Assembly: GCF_028288185.1 (NCBI RefSeq) | Contig: NZ_JAQBOF010000010.1 | Span: 54,759-118,758 of the forward strand | Length of the DNA stretch: 64,000 nt | Direction: 5' to 3' | DNA from: Mucilaginibacter sp. | GTDB lineage: Bacteria; Bacteroidota; Bacteroidia; Sphingobacteriales; Sphingobacteriaceae | In this document: positions 24,819 to 34,348 of the stretch, in pieces | Layout of the letters: each line of letters begins with the position of its first letter | Numbering within the stretch: position 1 is the stretch's first letter | Program-made: the position numbers and the translations under genes | Notes under the pieces: model-generated | Told to the model about the DNA's origin: nothing | Database searches by the model: none | The model's input: the letters and a program-made list of their open reading frames with translations, nothing else

Positions 24819-27431
24819 ATGAACTTTAACAATTTTACCATAAAAGCCCAGGAAGCTGTACAAAAAGCTTCAGAAATAACATCCGGCAATCAGCAACAGG
24901 CCATTGAGCCCGCACACTTGCTTAAAGGTTTGTTATTGGTGGATGAGAATGTTATATCCTTTTTATTAAAAAAATTAAACGTTAATCTTAACCGGTTACA
25001 TGATATTTTGGACGAGCAGATAGCATCGTTCCCGAAAGTTAGCGGGAGTGATGTTTACTTATCATCTACATCCAATTCGGTATTACAAAAAGCAACCGGC
25101 TACCTTAAAGAGTTTAAGGATGAATTTGTATCTGTAGAGCATATATTACTTGGTATTTTAGCTGTAAGCGATAAAACCAGTACCGCGCTTAAAGATTTTG
25201 GCGTAAACGAAAAAGATCTTAAAAAAGCTATTATCAGCCTGCGCGGGGATAACAAGGTGACTGACCAAAACGCCGAAGCAAGCTATAACGCTTTAAATAA
25301 ATATGCCCGTAACTTAAATGAGTATGCCGAATCAGGCAAGCTTGACCCGGTTATTGGCAGGGATGAAGAGATACGCAGGGTTATTCAAATACTATCACGC
25401 CGTACAAAAAATAACCCTATACTGGTTGGTGAGCCCGGTGTTGGTAAAACGGCCATTGCCGAAGGTATTGCCTTTAGAATTATAAAAGGTGATGTACCCG
25501 AAAGCCTCAAATCCAAAACCGTTTACTCGTTAGACATGGGTGCCCTTATTGCCGGTGCCAAATATAAAGGCGAATTTGAGGAGCGCTTAAAAGCCGTTAT
25601 TAAAGAAGTTACGCAAGCCGATGGCGAGATTGTTCTATTTATTGATGAGATACATACGCTTGTAGGCGCGGGCGGTGGCGAAGGCGCTATGGATGCCGCC
25701 AACATATTAAAACCGGCCCTGGCACGTGGCGAACTAAGAGCCATTGGCGCGACTACGTTAAACGAGTACCAAAAATATATAGAGAAGGATAAAGCCCTGG
25801 AACGCCGTTTCCAGATGGTATTGGTTGATGAGCCTGATACCGCCGATGCGATATCCATATTACGTGGATTGAAGGAACGCTACGAAGCACATCATAAAGT
25901 ACGGATTAAAGACGAGGCGATAATTGCCGCGGTGGAGATGTCGCAACGTTATATCTCTGATCGTTTTTTGCCGGATAAAGCAATTGACCTGATGGACGAA
26001 GCCGCTTCTAAATTACGTTTAGAAATGGATTCGGTACCCGAGGTGGTTGATGAGTTGGACCGCCGCATTATGCAACTGGAGATTGAACGCGAAGCTATCA
26101 AACGTGAGAAAGATGATAAGCGTGTAAAAGAATTGGGCGAGGAGATAGCAAACTTATCGGCCGAGCGTGACTCGTTACGTGCTAAATGGCAAGGGGAGAA
26201 GGATGTGGTTGACGGCATTAACTTAAAAGTTGAGCAGATTGAAAACTATAAACTTGAAGCTGACCAGGCCGAACGTGCCGGCGATTACGGCAAAGTAGCC
26301 GAACTACGCTATGGCCGCATCCGCGAAGCGCAGGAAGAAGTTGAAAAATTAAAAGAAGCTTTACTGACTAATCAGTCGAATAGCCGGATGCTGAAAGAAG
26401 AAGTAACATCCGAAGATATTGCCGGTGTGGTTTCTCGCTGGACTGGTATCCCGGTTTCTAAAATGATACAAAGCGAGCGCGAAAAGCTATTGAGCCTGGA
26501 AGATGAATTGCATAAACGTGTTGCCGGTCAGCATGAAGCTATTGAAGCCATAAGCGATGCCATACGCCGCAGCCGCGCAGGTTTGCAGGATAAACGTAAG
26601 CCAATTGGTTCGTTCATTTTCTTAGGTACTACAGGCGTTGGTAAAACAGAATTAGCCAAAGCATTAGCCGAGTACTTGTTTAATGATGAACACGCTATGG
26701 TACGCATAGATATGAGCGAATATCAGGAACGCCATGCCGTATCAAGGCTAATTGGCGCGCCTCCGGGATATGTGGGTTATGATGAAGGCGGACAATTAAC
26801 CGAAGCTGTACGCAGGAAACCTTATAGTGTTATCTTATTAGATGAGATAGAAAAAGCGCATCCTGATGTATTTAACATATTGCTGCAGGTATTGGATGAT
26901 GGCCGTTTAACAGATAACAAAGGCCGTTTGGTGAATTTTAAAAATACCATCATCATCATGACATCAAACATCGGTTCGAACATTATCCAGGAAAACTTCC
27001 AGGATTTTGAGGATAGCGACAAAGACGAAGTAATGGCTAAAACCAAAAGCCAGTTGTTTGATCTGTTAAGGCAAACCATACGCCCTGAGTTTTTAAACCG
27101 TATTGACGAGATCATTATGTTTACACCGCTTAGCCGTGATGAGATAGGGGATATTGTGAAGCTACAGTTTAGAGGCGTACAACAAACTTTGGCCGAAATG
27201 GGCGTGGTTATCGAAGCATCAGACGAAGCACTGGATTGGCTGGCGCAATTAGGTTACGATCCGCAATTTGGTGCAAGGCCCTTAAAAAGGGTAATCCAGA
27301 AAAGGATATTGAATGAATTATCTAAACAAATACTTGCCGGTAAGATTGACAAGGACAGCAAGATCAAGTTGGATATGTTTGATAACCAGTTTGTGTTTTT
27401 GAATACTGGTGATGCTGTGGCTGAGAAATAA
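24819..27431 (+). CDS. clpB: ATP-dependent chaperone ClpB (disaggregase)
   Basis: Hsp100 disaggregase working with DnaK, 870 residues, full length. It has the N-terminal Clp-N repeats (about 1-145) and AAA-1 with Walker A GEPGVGKT (204-211) and [13 protein letters not shown] long coiled-coil middle domain (about 410-530, which distinguishes ClpB from ClpA/C) follows. AAA-2 has GTTGVGKTE and [12 protein letters not shown], then the C-terminal D2-small domain. An imperfect TAttTTG box lies about 13 nt upstream of the start. No HrcA/CIRCE-like inverted repeat was seen in the 218-nt upstream gap. Confidence 0.97.
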   Translation: MNFNNFTIKAQEAVQKASEITSGNQQQAIEPAHLLKGLLLVDENVISFLLKKLNVNLNRLHDILDEQIASFPKVSGSDVYLSSTSNSVLQKATGYLKEFKDEFVSVEHILLGILAVSDKTSTALKDFGVNEKDLKKAIISLRGDNKVTDQNAEASYNALNKYARNLNEYAESGKLDPVIGRDEEIRRVIQILSRRTKNNPILVGEPGVGKTAIAEGIAFRIIKGDVPESLKSKTVYSLDMGALIAGAKYKGEFEERLKAVIKEVTQADGEIVLFIDEIHTLVGAGGGEGAMDAANILKPALARGELRAIGATTLNEYQKYIEKDKALERRFQMVLVDEPDTADAISILRGLKERYEAHHKVRIKDEAIIAAVEMSQRYISDRFLPDKAIDLMDEAASKLRLEMDSVPEVVDELDRRIMQLEIEREAIKREKDDKRVKELGEEIANLSAERDSLRAKWQGEKDVVDGINLKVEQIENYKLEADQAERAGDYGKVAELRYGRIREAQEEVEKLKEALLTNQSNSRMLKEEVTSEDIAGVVSRWTGIPVSKMIQSEREKLLSLEDELHKRVAGQHEAIEAISDAIRRSRAGLQDKRKPIGSFIFLGTTGVGKTELAKALAEYLFNDEHAMVRIDMSEYQERHAVSRLIGAPPGYVGYDEGGQLTEAVRRKPYSVILLDEIEKAHPDVFNILLQVLDDGRLTDNKGRLVNFKNTIIIMTSNIGSNIIQENFQDFEDSDKDEVMAKTKSQLFDLLRQTIRPEFLNRIDEIIMFTPLSRDEIGDIVKLQFRGVQQTLAEMGVVIEASDEALDWLAQLGYDPQFGARPLKRVIQKRILNELSKQILAGKIDKDSKIKLDMFDNQFVFLNTGDAVAEK

Positions 27432-27551
27432 TAATTGTCTGAACCATGATTTTAGGATTAAAAGATTTAAGGACTCTGGTAAAAATCAGCTTATTTAGTC
27501 ATTGTTAAATCATTCCATCAATCACTAATTCCATCATTCACTCATTATAAT

Positions 27552-27559
27552 TATCTTTG
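27552..27559 (+). promoter_or_regulatory. Candidate -7 promoter box for mtaB
   Basis: TATCTTTG, an exact TAnnTTTG match, lies 8 nt before the mtaB ATG, implying a leader of only a few nucleotides. Confidence 0.45.
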
Positions 27560-27567
27560 CGTCCGCA

Positions 27568-28887
27568 ATGAACAAGAAAGTAGCATTTTACACGCTGGGT
27601 TGTAAACTCAATTACTCGGAAACATCAACGCTGGGACGGCTTTTTAGTAATGCCGGTTTTGATACGGTTGATTTTACCGATACCCCCGATGTATATGTTA
27701 TCAATACCTGCTCGGTAACTGATAATGCGGACAAAAAGTGCAAAAAAGTAGTTAAAGAAGCATTAAAGGTATCGCCTAACGCTTATGTAACTATAGTTGG
27801 CTGCTATGCGCAGTTAAAGCCAAAAGAAATAGCCGAAATACCGGGTGTTGACATGGTTTTAGGCGCTGCCGAGAAATTTCAGATCATAGATCATATTACG
27901 GATTTAACTAAAAATCCAAAGGCGCTGGTTTATAACCAACCGGTGTCGCAAGCTAATGAATTTGTTCCCGCTTTTTCATTTGGTGATCGTACCCGTACCT
28001 TTTTAAAGGTGCAGGATGGGTGTGATTATTCCTGCTCTTTTTGTACCATCCCGTTAGCGCGCGGCGCAAGCAGGAGCGATACTATTGAAAGTGTTATTGA
28101 CCAGGCAAAACAAATAGCTGCAACAGATGTAAAAGAAATTGTATTGACCGGGGTTAACCTGGGCGATTTCGGTATCATCAACGGCAACCGCGAAACTAAG
28201 TTCTTCGACCTGGTAAAAGCATTGGATGAAGTGGAAGGTATTGACCGGATACGGATCTCATCTATCGAACCCAATTTATTAACAGATGAGATCATTGAAT
28301 TTGTAGCGCAATCTAAACGTTTTGTGCCGCATTTTCATATCCCCTTACAATCGGGCTCCAATAAAATATTAAGCCTGATGCGCCGCCGGTATAAGCGTGA
28401 GCTGTATGTTGATAGGGTAGCTAAGATCAAAGAGCTAATGCCAAATTGCTGTATAGGCGTGGATGTTATAGTTGGTTTCCCCGGCGAAACACGCGAAGAT
28501 TTTATAGATACCTACAACTTTTTAAACGAGTTGAATATATCCTACCTGCACGTGTTTACTTATTCCGAAAGGGAAAACACCCTGGCTGCCGAAATGAGCG
28601 GCATAGTGCCCGGCTCTGCACGTGCTGATAGGAGTAAGATGCTGCATATTTTATCAGAAAAAAAACGCCGTGCCTTTTACGAGACCCAATTAGGCCGTAC
28701 GGAAGATGTTTTGTTTGAAAGGGATATTAAAGAAGGTTACATGCATGGTTTTACCCGCAACTATGTAAAAGTTAAAACCAAATTCGACCCGGTATTGGTG
28801 AACGAATTAAAAACTGTCTGCTTATCCAATATTTCACCCGATGGCGATGTTGAAATAACCGAAGGCGAAGAAATATTAGTACATTAA
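27568..28887 (+). CDS. mtaB: tRNA t6A37 methylthiotransferase MtaB
   Basis: Radical-SAM enzyme that adds a methylthio group to N6-threonylcarbamoyladenosine 37 of tRNAs reading ANN codons. The 439-residue protein has the N-terminal [4Fe-4S] cysteines Cys12 ([10 protein letters not shown]), Cys48 and Cys79. The radical-SAM CxxxCxxC is at Cys152/156/159 ([12 protein letters not shown]), and a C-terminal TRAM-like region follows. The ternary motif set fits MtaB rather than MiaB or RimO, chiefly through GCKLN and the [10 protein letters not shown] stretch. It is 29 nt ahead of lgt on the same strand. Confidence 0.93.
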   Translation: MNKKVAFYTLGCKLNYSETSTLGRLFSNAGFDTVDFTDTPDVYVINTCSVTDNADKKCKKVVKEALKVSPNAYVTIVGCYAQLKPKEIAEIPGVDMVLGAAEKFQIIDHITDLTKNPKALVYNQPVSQANEFVPAFSFGDRTRTFLKVQDGCDYSCSFCTIPLARGASRSDTIESVIDQAKQIAATDVKEIVLTGVNLGDFGIINGNRETKFFDLVKALDEVEGIDRIRISSIEPNLLTDEIIEFVAQSKRFVPHFHIPLQSGSNKILSLMRRRYKRELYVDRVAKIKELMPNCCIGVDVIVGFPGETREDFIDTYNFLNELNISYLHVFTYSERENTLAAEMSGIVPGSARADRSKMLHILSEKKRRAFYETQLGRTEDVLFERDIKEGYMHGFTRNYVKVKTKFDPVLVNELKTVCLSNISPDGDVEITEGEEILVH

Positions 28888-28916
28888 CCCTTATATTCGC
28901 TGCAAATTATTTATCT

Positions 28917-30089
28917 ATGTTTCCAAGCATTAGTTCGCTAATAAAATACCTTATAGGGGTAGATATTCCGTTACCTATACAAACTTTTGGCTTTTTTGTG
29001 GCGCTTGCCTTTATGGCGGCTTACTGGGCCTTTGTGCAGGAGTTTAAGCGTAAAGAGAAACTGGGTTATATCCACACATTCGAAAAAAAAGTAACCATTG
29101 GTGCGCCAATTACTATGCCCGAGTTGATAGGCAATTGCGTATTTGGCTTTGTTTTGGGTTATAAATTCCTGGATATGGTATTTAATTACCATGCTATGAT
29201 TGATGATCCGCAGGATTTTTTGTTATCCCTTCATGGTAATTTTATTGGCGGTATTTTATTTGCAGCCATATTTGGCTACTGGGCTTACTCAGAAAATAAA
29301 AAACAAATTTTAGCTAAACCCGAAACCAAAACCATAAAGGTACACCCATACGAGTTAATGGGGAACATACTGTTATGGTCTGCTATCTGCGGATTTGCAG
29401 GTGCAAAACTATTTAACGCGCTCGAGAACTGGGACGAGTTTATGCGCGATCCGGTTGGGATGCTGATAGGTTTTAGCGGACTTACTTTTTACGGCGGATT
29501 AATTTGCGGCGGTGCAGCCGTATTATATATTGCTAACAAACATGGTATAAAACCTTTAACCATGCTGGATATTGGCGGCCCGGGTATGATGCTGGCTTAT
29601 GGCGTTGGTCGTATAGGTTGCCAAATGTCTGGCGATGGTGATTGGGGGATACCCAATGTTGCACCAAAACCCCACTGGTTAAGCTGGGCGCCAGATTGGA
29701 TGTGGGCATTTAAGTTTCCGCACAATGTAAGTAATGAAGATGCCGGTAACCTTATACCTAACTGTATAGGCAAATATTGTAATGAACTAAAATTAGCGGT
29801 ATATCCTACATCATTCTATGAGTCGGTGATCTGTATATTGCTGTTCTTCGTTTTATGGAGCATTCGAGATCGCATTAAGTTACCCGGCGTAATGTTTGGT
29901 ATATACCTGGTACTAAACGGTATAGAGCGCTTTTTAATTGAATTGATAAGAGTAAATACCAAATATCATGTAGCCGGTATATTATTTACCCAGGCCGAAA
30001 TGATATCACTTTGTTTAGCAATAGGAGGGTTAGCCTTAATTATAACGGGATTGAACAGAGATAAAAAGGCAACTGCTAAGCATGGCTAA
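28917..30089 (+). CDS. lgt: Prolipoprotein diacylglyceryl transferase (extended Bacteroidota form)
   Basis: Integral membrane enzyme that transfers diacylglycerol to the lipobox cysteine of prelipoproteins. It is needed for the several lipoproteins in this window. The product is 390 residues, against about 290 in E. coli. Key segments are FYGGLICGG (E. coli has HGGL, here Tyr replaces His), [16 protein letters not shown] with the essential Arg, and YPTSFYESV. Extra length comes from a basic cytoplasmic insert near the N-terminus (residues about 40-70) and a central loop ([12 protein letters not shown]...). It overlaps gtrA by 8 nt. Confidence 0.93.
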   Translation: MFPSISSLIKYLIGVDIPLPIQTFGFFVALAFMAAYWAFVQEFKRKEKLGYIHTFEKKVTIGAPITMPELIGNCVFGFVLGYKFLDMVFNYHAMIDDPQDFLLSLHGNFIGGILFAAIFGYWAYSENKKQILAKPETKTIKVHPYELMGNILLWSAICGFAGAKLFNALENWDEFMRDPVGMLIGFSGLTFYGGLICGGAAVLYIANKHGIKPLTMLDIGGPGMMLAYGVGRIGCQMSGDGDWGIPNVAPKPHWLSWAPDWMWAFKFPHNVSNEDAGNLIPNCIGKYCNELKLAVYPTSFYESVICILLFFVLWSIRDRIKLPGVMFGIYLVLNGIERFLIELIRVNTKYHVAGILFTQAEMISLCLAIGGLALIITGLNRDKKATAKHG

Positions 30090-30567
30090 CGTAAAATTTA
30101 AAAAATTATTAAAAAATCAGATAGCCAGGTTTATATTTTCGGCAGGGATCGGGTTTTTGGTTGATATTGTTGCTTTCTACCTTTTAGATCATAATTGGCT
30201 GCAACAGCCCACTTATAATATATTAACTTTCATCTTTGATAACTATACACTTGCGTTAGCCATATCCTTCTTTTTCGGTGTAGTGGTTAATTTTTTAATT
30301 ACCCGGTATTTGGTTTTTAATGAATCGGTATCGTCACCAACCAAACAATTTGTGCGTTTTGTATCGGTAGCTATAATTGGTTTTTTTGCCAATCTTATGT
30401 TGTTAGATATTTTTATCAGGTCAGTAGGTATGTATCCGCCTGTGGCACGTGTTGCTGCCGCGCTGAGCCTGTTCTTCGCCAGTTTTTTTGTACATAAGTT
30501 TTTCTCATTCAGCCTATCATTAAGACATCAACATGCAACTGGAGCAGATAGCAGCGCAAGTAATTGA
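30082..30567 (+). CDS. GtrA-family membrane protein
   Basis: A 161-residue protein with four predicted membrane helices and the GtrA pattern ([19 protein letters not shown] near the N-terminus, [21 protein letters not shown], and [14 protein letters not shown]). GtrA-like proteins are thought to help flip or handle polyprenyl-linked sugars, but the evidence is thin. It overlaps lgt by 8 nt at its start and the inositol monophosphatase gene by 35 nt at its end, making a tightly packed operon. Confidence 0.85.
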   Translation: MANVKFKKLLKNQIARFIFSAGIGFLVDIVAFYLLDHNWLQQPTYNILTFIFDNYTLALAISFFFGVVVNFLITRYLVFNESVSSPTKQFVRFVSVAIIGFFANLMLLDIFIRSVGMYPPVARVAAALSLFFASFFVHKFFSFSLSLRHQHATGADSSASN

Positions 30568-31324
30568 GCTTTCAAAACAAGCCGGCGATTTTATCCGCCA
30601 GGAAAGAAAAACCTTTAGCAACGATAAAATAGAATACAAAGGCCTGAACGACCTGGTATCATACGTGGATAAAACTGCCGAAGGCATCATTGTTACCGGA
30701 CTTGAAAAGATTTTACCCGAAGCCGGTTTTATAACCGAAGAGAAAACTACGACCAAAATAGGAGAGCGTTATAACTGGATCATTGACCCGCTTGACGGCA
30801 CTACCAATTTTATACACGGCCTGCCTGTATTTTCGGTAAGCATAGCGCTTAAAGAATATGATGAACTGGTATTGGGTGTTGTGTACGAAATTAACCAGGA
30901 CGAATGCTTTTATGCCTGGAAAGGTTCACCGGCTTACATGAACGGTACTGAAATTAAAGTAAGTAAAGCCCCTAAAGTGGCTGATTGTTTAATTGCTACC
31001 GGTTTCCCGTATTATGACTTTATAAAGCAGCCACAATACATGGAGTTGCTAAATTACCTAATGCAAAACTGCCATGGCCTTCGCCGCCTGGGCTCGGCTG
31101 CTACCGACCTGGTTTATACCGCCGCGGGACGATTTGACGTGTTTTATGAATATAACCTTAACTCCTGGGACGTTGCAGCTGGCATAGTGATATTAAAACA
31201 AGCCGGAGGTCATGTAGTTAATTTTAAAGGCGGTGATGAAGTGTTGGATACGCGAGAGCTGTTGGCTACTAATGGACGAATCACTAAAGAAATGATTACC
31301 ATTATTCAAACATACTTCAAATAA
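30533..31324 (+). CDS. Inositol monophosphatase family protein
   Basis: A 263-residue Mg-dependent phosphatase of the IMPase/SuhB family. Motifs: EEKTTT (metal ligand), IDPLDGTTNFIHGLP (metal-binding DPLDGT), and WDVAAGIVILKQAGGHV (second signature). Substrates in the family include inositol phosphates and, in related enzymes, PAP or fructose-1,6-bisphosphate, and the specificity cannot be told. The ATG at 30533 lies 35 nt inside the gtrA-like gene. Family members begin at [22 protein letters not shown] sequence, supporting this start. Confidence 0.92.
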   Translation: MQLEQIAAQVIELSKQAGDFIRQERKTFSNDKIEYKGLNDLVSYVDKTAEGIIVTGLEKILPEAGFITEEKTTTKIGERYNWIIDPLDGTTNFIHGLPVFSVSIALKEYDELVLGVVYEINQDECFYAWKGSPAYMNGTEIKVSKAPKVADCLIATGFPYYDFIKQPQYMELLNYLMQNCHGLRRLGSAATDLVYTAAGRFDVFYEYNLNSWDVAAGIVILKQAGGHVVNFKGGDEVLDTRELLATNGRITKEMITIIQTYFK

Positions 31325-31343
31325 AAAAGGACCGCACAAATCT

Positions 31344-31394
31344 GTGCAATCCTTATCTTAATCGGTGTAATCTTTATCTTAATCGGTGCAATCT
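31344..31394. repeat. 21-nt tandem repeat, 2.4 copies
   Basis: Unit 1 (31344-31364), unit 2 (31365-31385) and a partial unit 3 (31386-31394) differ at two positions. Each begins GTGYAATC and contains TTATCTTAATCG. It lies between the convergent IMPase and Nfu genes. A small hairpin, GCACA-AATC-TGTGC, precedes it. Confidence 0.8.
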
Positions 31395-31399
31395 AAAAA

Positions 31400-31951
31400 T
31401 TATAATGCTTCTGACACCACTTCCTGAACCTCAGGAACCATGCGTTTAAGCAAATTCTCAATACCTGCTTTTAGGGTGATTGTTGATGATGGGCAACCGC
31501 TGCATGAACCACGCAGTTCAACAGTTACCACACCTTCGTTAAATGAGCGGTAAGAAATAGCACCACCATCCTGCTCAACAGCCGGGCGTACGTAATCATT
31601 TAATATTTGTTGGATCTTTATTTCGGTTTCTGTACCTTCAAAAGCAACATCTTCGGCTTGTTCTTCCAGTTGAACTTTTAATTCAGACTCAACCGCGCCT
31701 TTTACAAACTCTTTCAATATCGGCTCAATATCTTCCCAATCGGTACCTTCAGTTTTGGTAACGGTAACAAAGTTGCTTGCGAAGAATACACCGTTAACAA
31801 ACGAAAATTTATATAACTCTTTAGCGAACGGTGATTTTTCTGCACTCTCTTTAGTGGCGAAATCTGCACTCCCATTGATCATCAATTTGTTCACAATGAA
31901 CTTCATGGTTGCCGGGTTAGGCGTAGATTCGGTATATACGTTGATATTCAT
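31400..31951 (-). CDS. NifU-like iron-sulfur scaffold protein (Nfu)
   Basis: A 183-residue Fe-S carrier with an N-terminal Nfu_N domain (MNINVYTESTPNPATMKFIV, about 1-85) and a C-terminal NifU-like domain (about 105-180). The latter carries the cluster-binding CSGC motif (Cys150, Cys153). It is expected to bind a labile [4Fe-4S] cluster between two subunits and pass it to enzymes, such as the radical-SAM MtaB in this window. A clean TAnnTTTG box lies 25 nt upstream. Confidence 0.93.
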   Translation of the reverse strand: MNINVYTESTPNPATMKFIVNKLMINGSADFATKESAEKSPFAKELYKFSFVNGVFFASNFVTVTKTEGTDWEDIEPILKEFVKGAVESELKVQLEEQAEDVAFEGTETEIKIQQILNDYVRPAVEQDGGAISYRSFNEGVVTVELRGSCSGCPSSTITLKAGIENLLKRMVPEVQEVVSEAL

Positions 31952-31976
31952 TTTGCTCTCTCTTTTATTTACTTAA

Positions 31977-31984
31977 CAAAGTTA
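31977..31984 (-). promoter_or_regulatory. Candidate -7 promoter box for nfu
   Basis: TAACTTTG on the minus strand, an exact TAnnTTTG match, is 25 nt before the start codon. Confidence 0.5.
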
Positions 31985-32047
31985 AATAGGTTTTTGATTA
32001 AAGTATCATCCTAATTTAGTTATGACCTGTTGGTGACGGTCTTGATG

Positions 32048-32078
32048 TGCAAATGCGCGGATATGCAAATGTGCAAAT
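32048..32078. repeat. Three short TGCAAAT repeats
   Basis: TGCAAAT occurs at 32048-32054, 32064-32070 and 32072-32078 (spacing 16 and 8 nt), 29 nt past the end of purB. It is a small low-complexity repeat of the kind often seen between Bacteroidota genes, with no function suggested. Confidence 0.5.
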
Positions 32079-32106
32079 CAATAAATTTAAAAAGCAGATC
32101 TGCACA

Positions 32107-33450
32107 TCAAATTCCTGTATAATTACTCGGCGTTATCTTCTTAATCTCCTCCTTAACACTATCCCCAACCTGCAAAGTATCTACAAACTCTGCTATAGTC
32201 TGCGCGTTAACCTGTGTATTGGTACGTGTAAGCTCTTTTAACGCTTCATACGGATTTGGATAGCCTTCCCGCCTTAAAATGGTTTGTATGGCTTCGGCAA
32301 CCACGGCCCAGTTAGCTTCCAAATGTGCGTTCAGCGCATTTTCATTTAATAACAATTTACCCAAGCCTTTTATTGTTGATTTTATGGCGATTAACGTATG
32401 CGCTACCGGCACACCTATGTTACGCAGTACGGTCGAATCGGTTAAGTCGCGCTGTAACCTTGATATAGGCAGTTTGGCTGCCAAATGCTCAAATATCGCA
32501 TTAGCAATACCTAAGTTACCTTCAGAGTTTTCAAAATCTATCGGGTTTACTTTATGTGGCATCGCTGATGAACCTACCTCGCCGGCTTTAATTTGCTGCT
32601 TAAAGTAGTTCATAGATATATAGGTCCACATATCGCGATCAAGGTCTATCAGGATATTGTTGATCCTTTTTAAAGCATCACACTGCGCGGCAAAATTATC
32701 GTAATGTTCAATTTGCGTGGTGTATTGCGAACGGCTCAACCCTAAAATATTATTAACAAAGTTATTGCCAAAATCCTTCCAGTTAATATTGCTATAAGCC
32801 ACATTGTGCGCGTTAAAATTACCTGTAGCCCCGCCAAATTTAGCTGATGTAGGTACTTGCCTTAATAAATGTAGTTGGTTTTCTAATCGCTCAATAAAAA
32901 CCTGTATTTCTTTGCCCAAACGGGTAGGCGATGCCGCTTGCCCATGAGTATGGGCCAGCATTGGTATTTGCTCCCAATCGCCTGCATATTTTTTTAATAA
33001 TGTAACCAACTCATTAATAGCCGGATAGTAAACCTCATCCAACGCCAACTTAAAAGTATATGGGATGGCGGTATTGTTAATATCTTGTGATGTTAAGCCA
33101 AAGTGAATAAACTCTTTATGTTCTTGCAGGCCAAACTCATCAAATTTTTGTTTGATAAAGTATTCAACCGCTTTAACATCATGGTTGGTTATTTTCTCAA
33201 TATCCTTAATGCTTTGTGCATCAGCCTCGGTAAAATTTTTGTAAATATCCCGTAACTTTTCTATCAAATTTTTATCAAAACCTTGTAGTTGTGGTAACGG
33301 ATGCTGGTATAAAGCTATAAAGTATTCGATCTCTACAAATACCCGGTATTTGATCAGGGCATATTCAGAAAAATAAGCTCCTAGTTGGGCGGTGGTTTTT
33401 CGGTAACGGCCATCAATGGGTGATATTGCAGATAGAGGTGTAAGTGTCAT
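32107..33450 (-). CDS. purB: Adenylosuccinate lyase
   Basis: Catalyses two purine steps: SAICAR to AICAR and adenylosuccinate to AMP, each releasing fumarate. It is 447 residues, normal for the E. coli-like PurB. The fumarase-superfamily signature SSAMPHKVNPIDFENSEGN is present with the catalytic Ser loop, as are the HFGLTSQDINNTA block and the HTHGQAASPTRLGKE block. It works directly after PurC, which is encoded at the left edge. A TAnnTTTG box is 16 nt upstream of the start. Confidence 0.97.
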   Translation of the reverse strand: MTLTPLSAISPIDGRYRKTTAQLGAYFSEYALIKYRVFVEIEYFIALYQHPLPQLQGFDKNLIEKLRDIYKNFTEADAQSIKDIEKITNHDVKAVEYFIKQKFDEFGLQEHKEFIHFGLTSQDINNTAIPYTFKLALDEVYYPAINELVTLLKKYAGDWEQIPMLAHTHGQAASPTRLGKEIQVFIERLENQLHLLRQVPTSAKFGGATGNFNAHNVAYSNINWKDFGNNFVNNILGLSRSQYTTQIEHYDNFAAQCDALKRINNILIDLDRDMWTYISMNYFKQQIKAGEVGSSAMPHKVNPIDFENSEGNLGIANAIFEHLAAKLPISRLQRDLTDSTVLRNIGVPVAHTLIAIKSTIKGLGKLLLNENALNAHLEANWAVVAEAIQTILRREGYPNPYEALKELTRTNTQVNAQTIAEFVDTLQVGDSVKEEIKKITPSNYTGI

Positions 33451-33466
33451 GTTCGGTGATTTTGTG

Positions 33467-33474
33467 CAAAGGTA
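33467..33474 (-). promoter_or_regulatory. Candidate -7 promoter box for purB
   Basis: TACCTTTG on the minus strand, identical to the box before the ABC-F and hscB genes, lies 16 nt before the start codon. Confidence 0.5.
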
Positions 33475-33596
33475 ACAATTTGGCTTATTAACTAGCAGTA
33501 GCAGTTATAGTAGCAGTCAGAAATATTTGTAAAGCAATTGTCCAATAGGGCCAAACTCGATCGTCATTACTAAGTAATGTTAAAAACTTTTTCTAA

Positions 33597-33635
33597 ATGG
33601 AAACTTTAAAATCTAAAAATGTTTCCATAGTTTTG
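33597..33635 (+). promoter_or_regulatory. Promoter with inverted-repeat operator before the TetR gene
   Basis: ATGGAAAC (33597-33604) and GTTTCCAT (33621-33628) form a perfect inverted repeat with a 16-nt spacer. The right arm touches a TAGTTTTG -7 box (33628-33635), 13 nt before the TetR start. A second inverted repeat, TTTGACC/GGTCAAA (33632-33638 and 33652-33658), covers the start codon. Self-repression by the TetR protein is the natural reading, but unproven. Confidence 0.45.
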
Positions 33636-33648
33636 ACCAATCAAGTCA

Positions 33649-34260
33649 ATGGGTCAAATAGATAGAATAATACAAGGCGGTGAGGATCTGTTTTTAACAG
33701 CAGGCATCAAAAGCGTTACGATGGATGATATAGCTAAACACTTAGGCATGTCAAAAAAAACCATCTACCAGTTCTTTAAAGATAAAAACGAGTTAGTGAT
33801 AGCTCTGGTAAAGAAAAAGTTGCAACAGGACGAAGATCAGATGTGTGCCATAATGCTTAAATCTGAGAATGTGATAGAGGAAATGATCAACATGATGAAA
33901 TGCTCGCAAGAGATATTCTCAAGGATCAACCCGATAGTAATCCATGATCTGCAAAAATATCACCCGGAAGCATGGCAGCATTTTCAGACTTTTAAAGCCA
34001 ATGTAATAGTACACACTTTAGAAGAGTTGCTAACTAAAGGTATTAAGCAAGGCTATATACGCCCGGATATAGATGTTAAAATTATGGCACGTATGCGGGT
34101 AAACCAGGTAGAGATGGGTTTTAATTCTAACATCTTCCCCATCGCCGAGTTTAGCACATGGAAAGTACAGTACCAGCTTTTAGAGCATTTTAATTTTGGC
34201 ATTTGTACCCTAAAGGGTTATAAATTGCTAAATGAGTTTAAAAATATAAATGATGAATAA
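33649..34260 (+). CDS. TetR-family transcriptional regulator (efflux operon)
   Basis: A 203-residue repressor with a TetR helix-turn-helix at about 20-60 (SVTMDDIAKHLGMSKKTIYQFFKDKNELV) and an all-alpha ligand domain. It lies 88 nt upstream of the TolC-adaptor-RND genes on the same strand, the usual position of a local regulator of efflux. A TGACA-N6-TGTCA inverted repeat (34270-34285) sits in that gap and could be a further binding site. The ligand is unknown. Confidence 0.9.
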   Translation: MGQIDRIIQGGEDLFLTAGIKSVTMDDIAKHLGMSKKTIYQFFKDKNELVIALVKKKLQQDEDQMCAIMLKSENVIEEMINMMKCSQEIFSRINPIVIHDLQKYHPEAWQHFQTFKANVIVHTLEELLTKGIKQGYIRPDIDVKIMARMRVNQVEMGFNSNIFPIAEFSTWKVQYQLLEHFNFGICTLKGYKLLNEFKNINDE

Positions 34261-34269
34261 TTTTCCTGC

Positions 34270-34285
34270 TGACATAGGGCTGTCA
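34270..34285 (+). promoter_or_regulatory. Inverted repeat before the efflux operon
   Basis: TGACA-TAGGGC-TGTCA, a perfect 5-bp inverted repeat, lies 63 nt before the TolC-family gene and 10 nt after the TetR gene. It is a candidate regulator site or a weak structural element. Confidence 0.3.
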
Positions 34286-34348
34286 TAACCGGGATGTTAT
34301 TTTGAAAAGACAATTAAATAAATAGTCAACTAAACACACAATAATACA

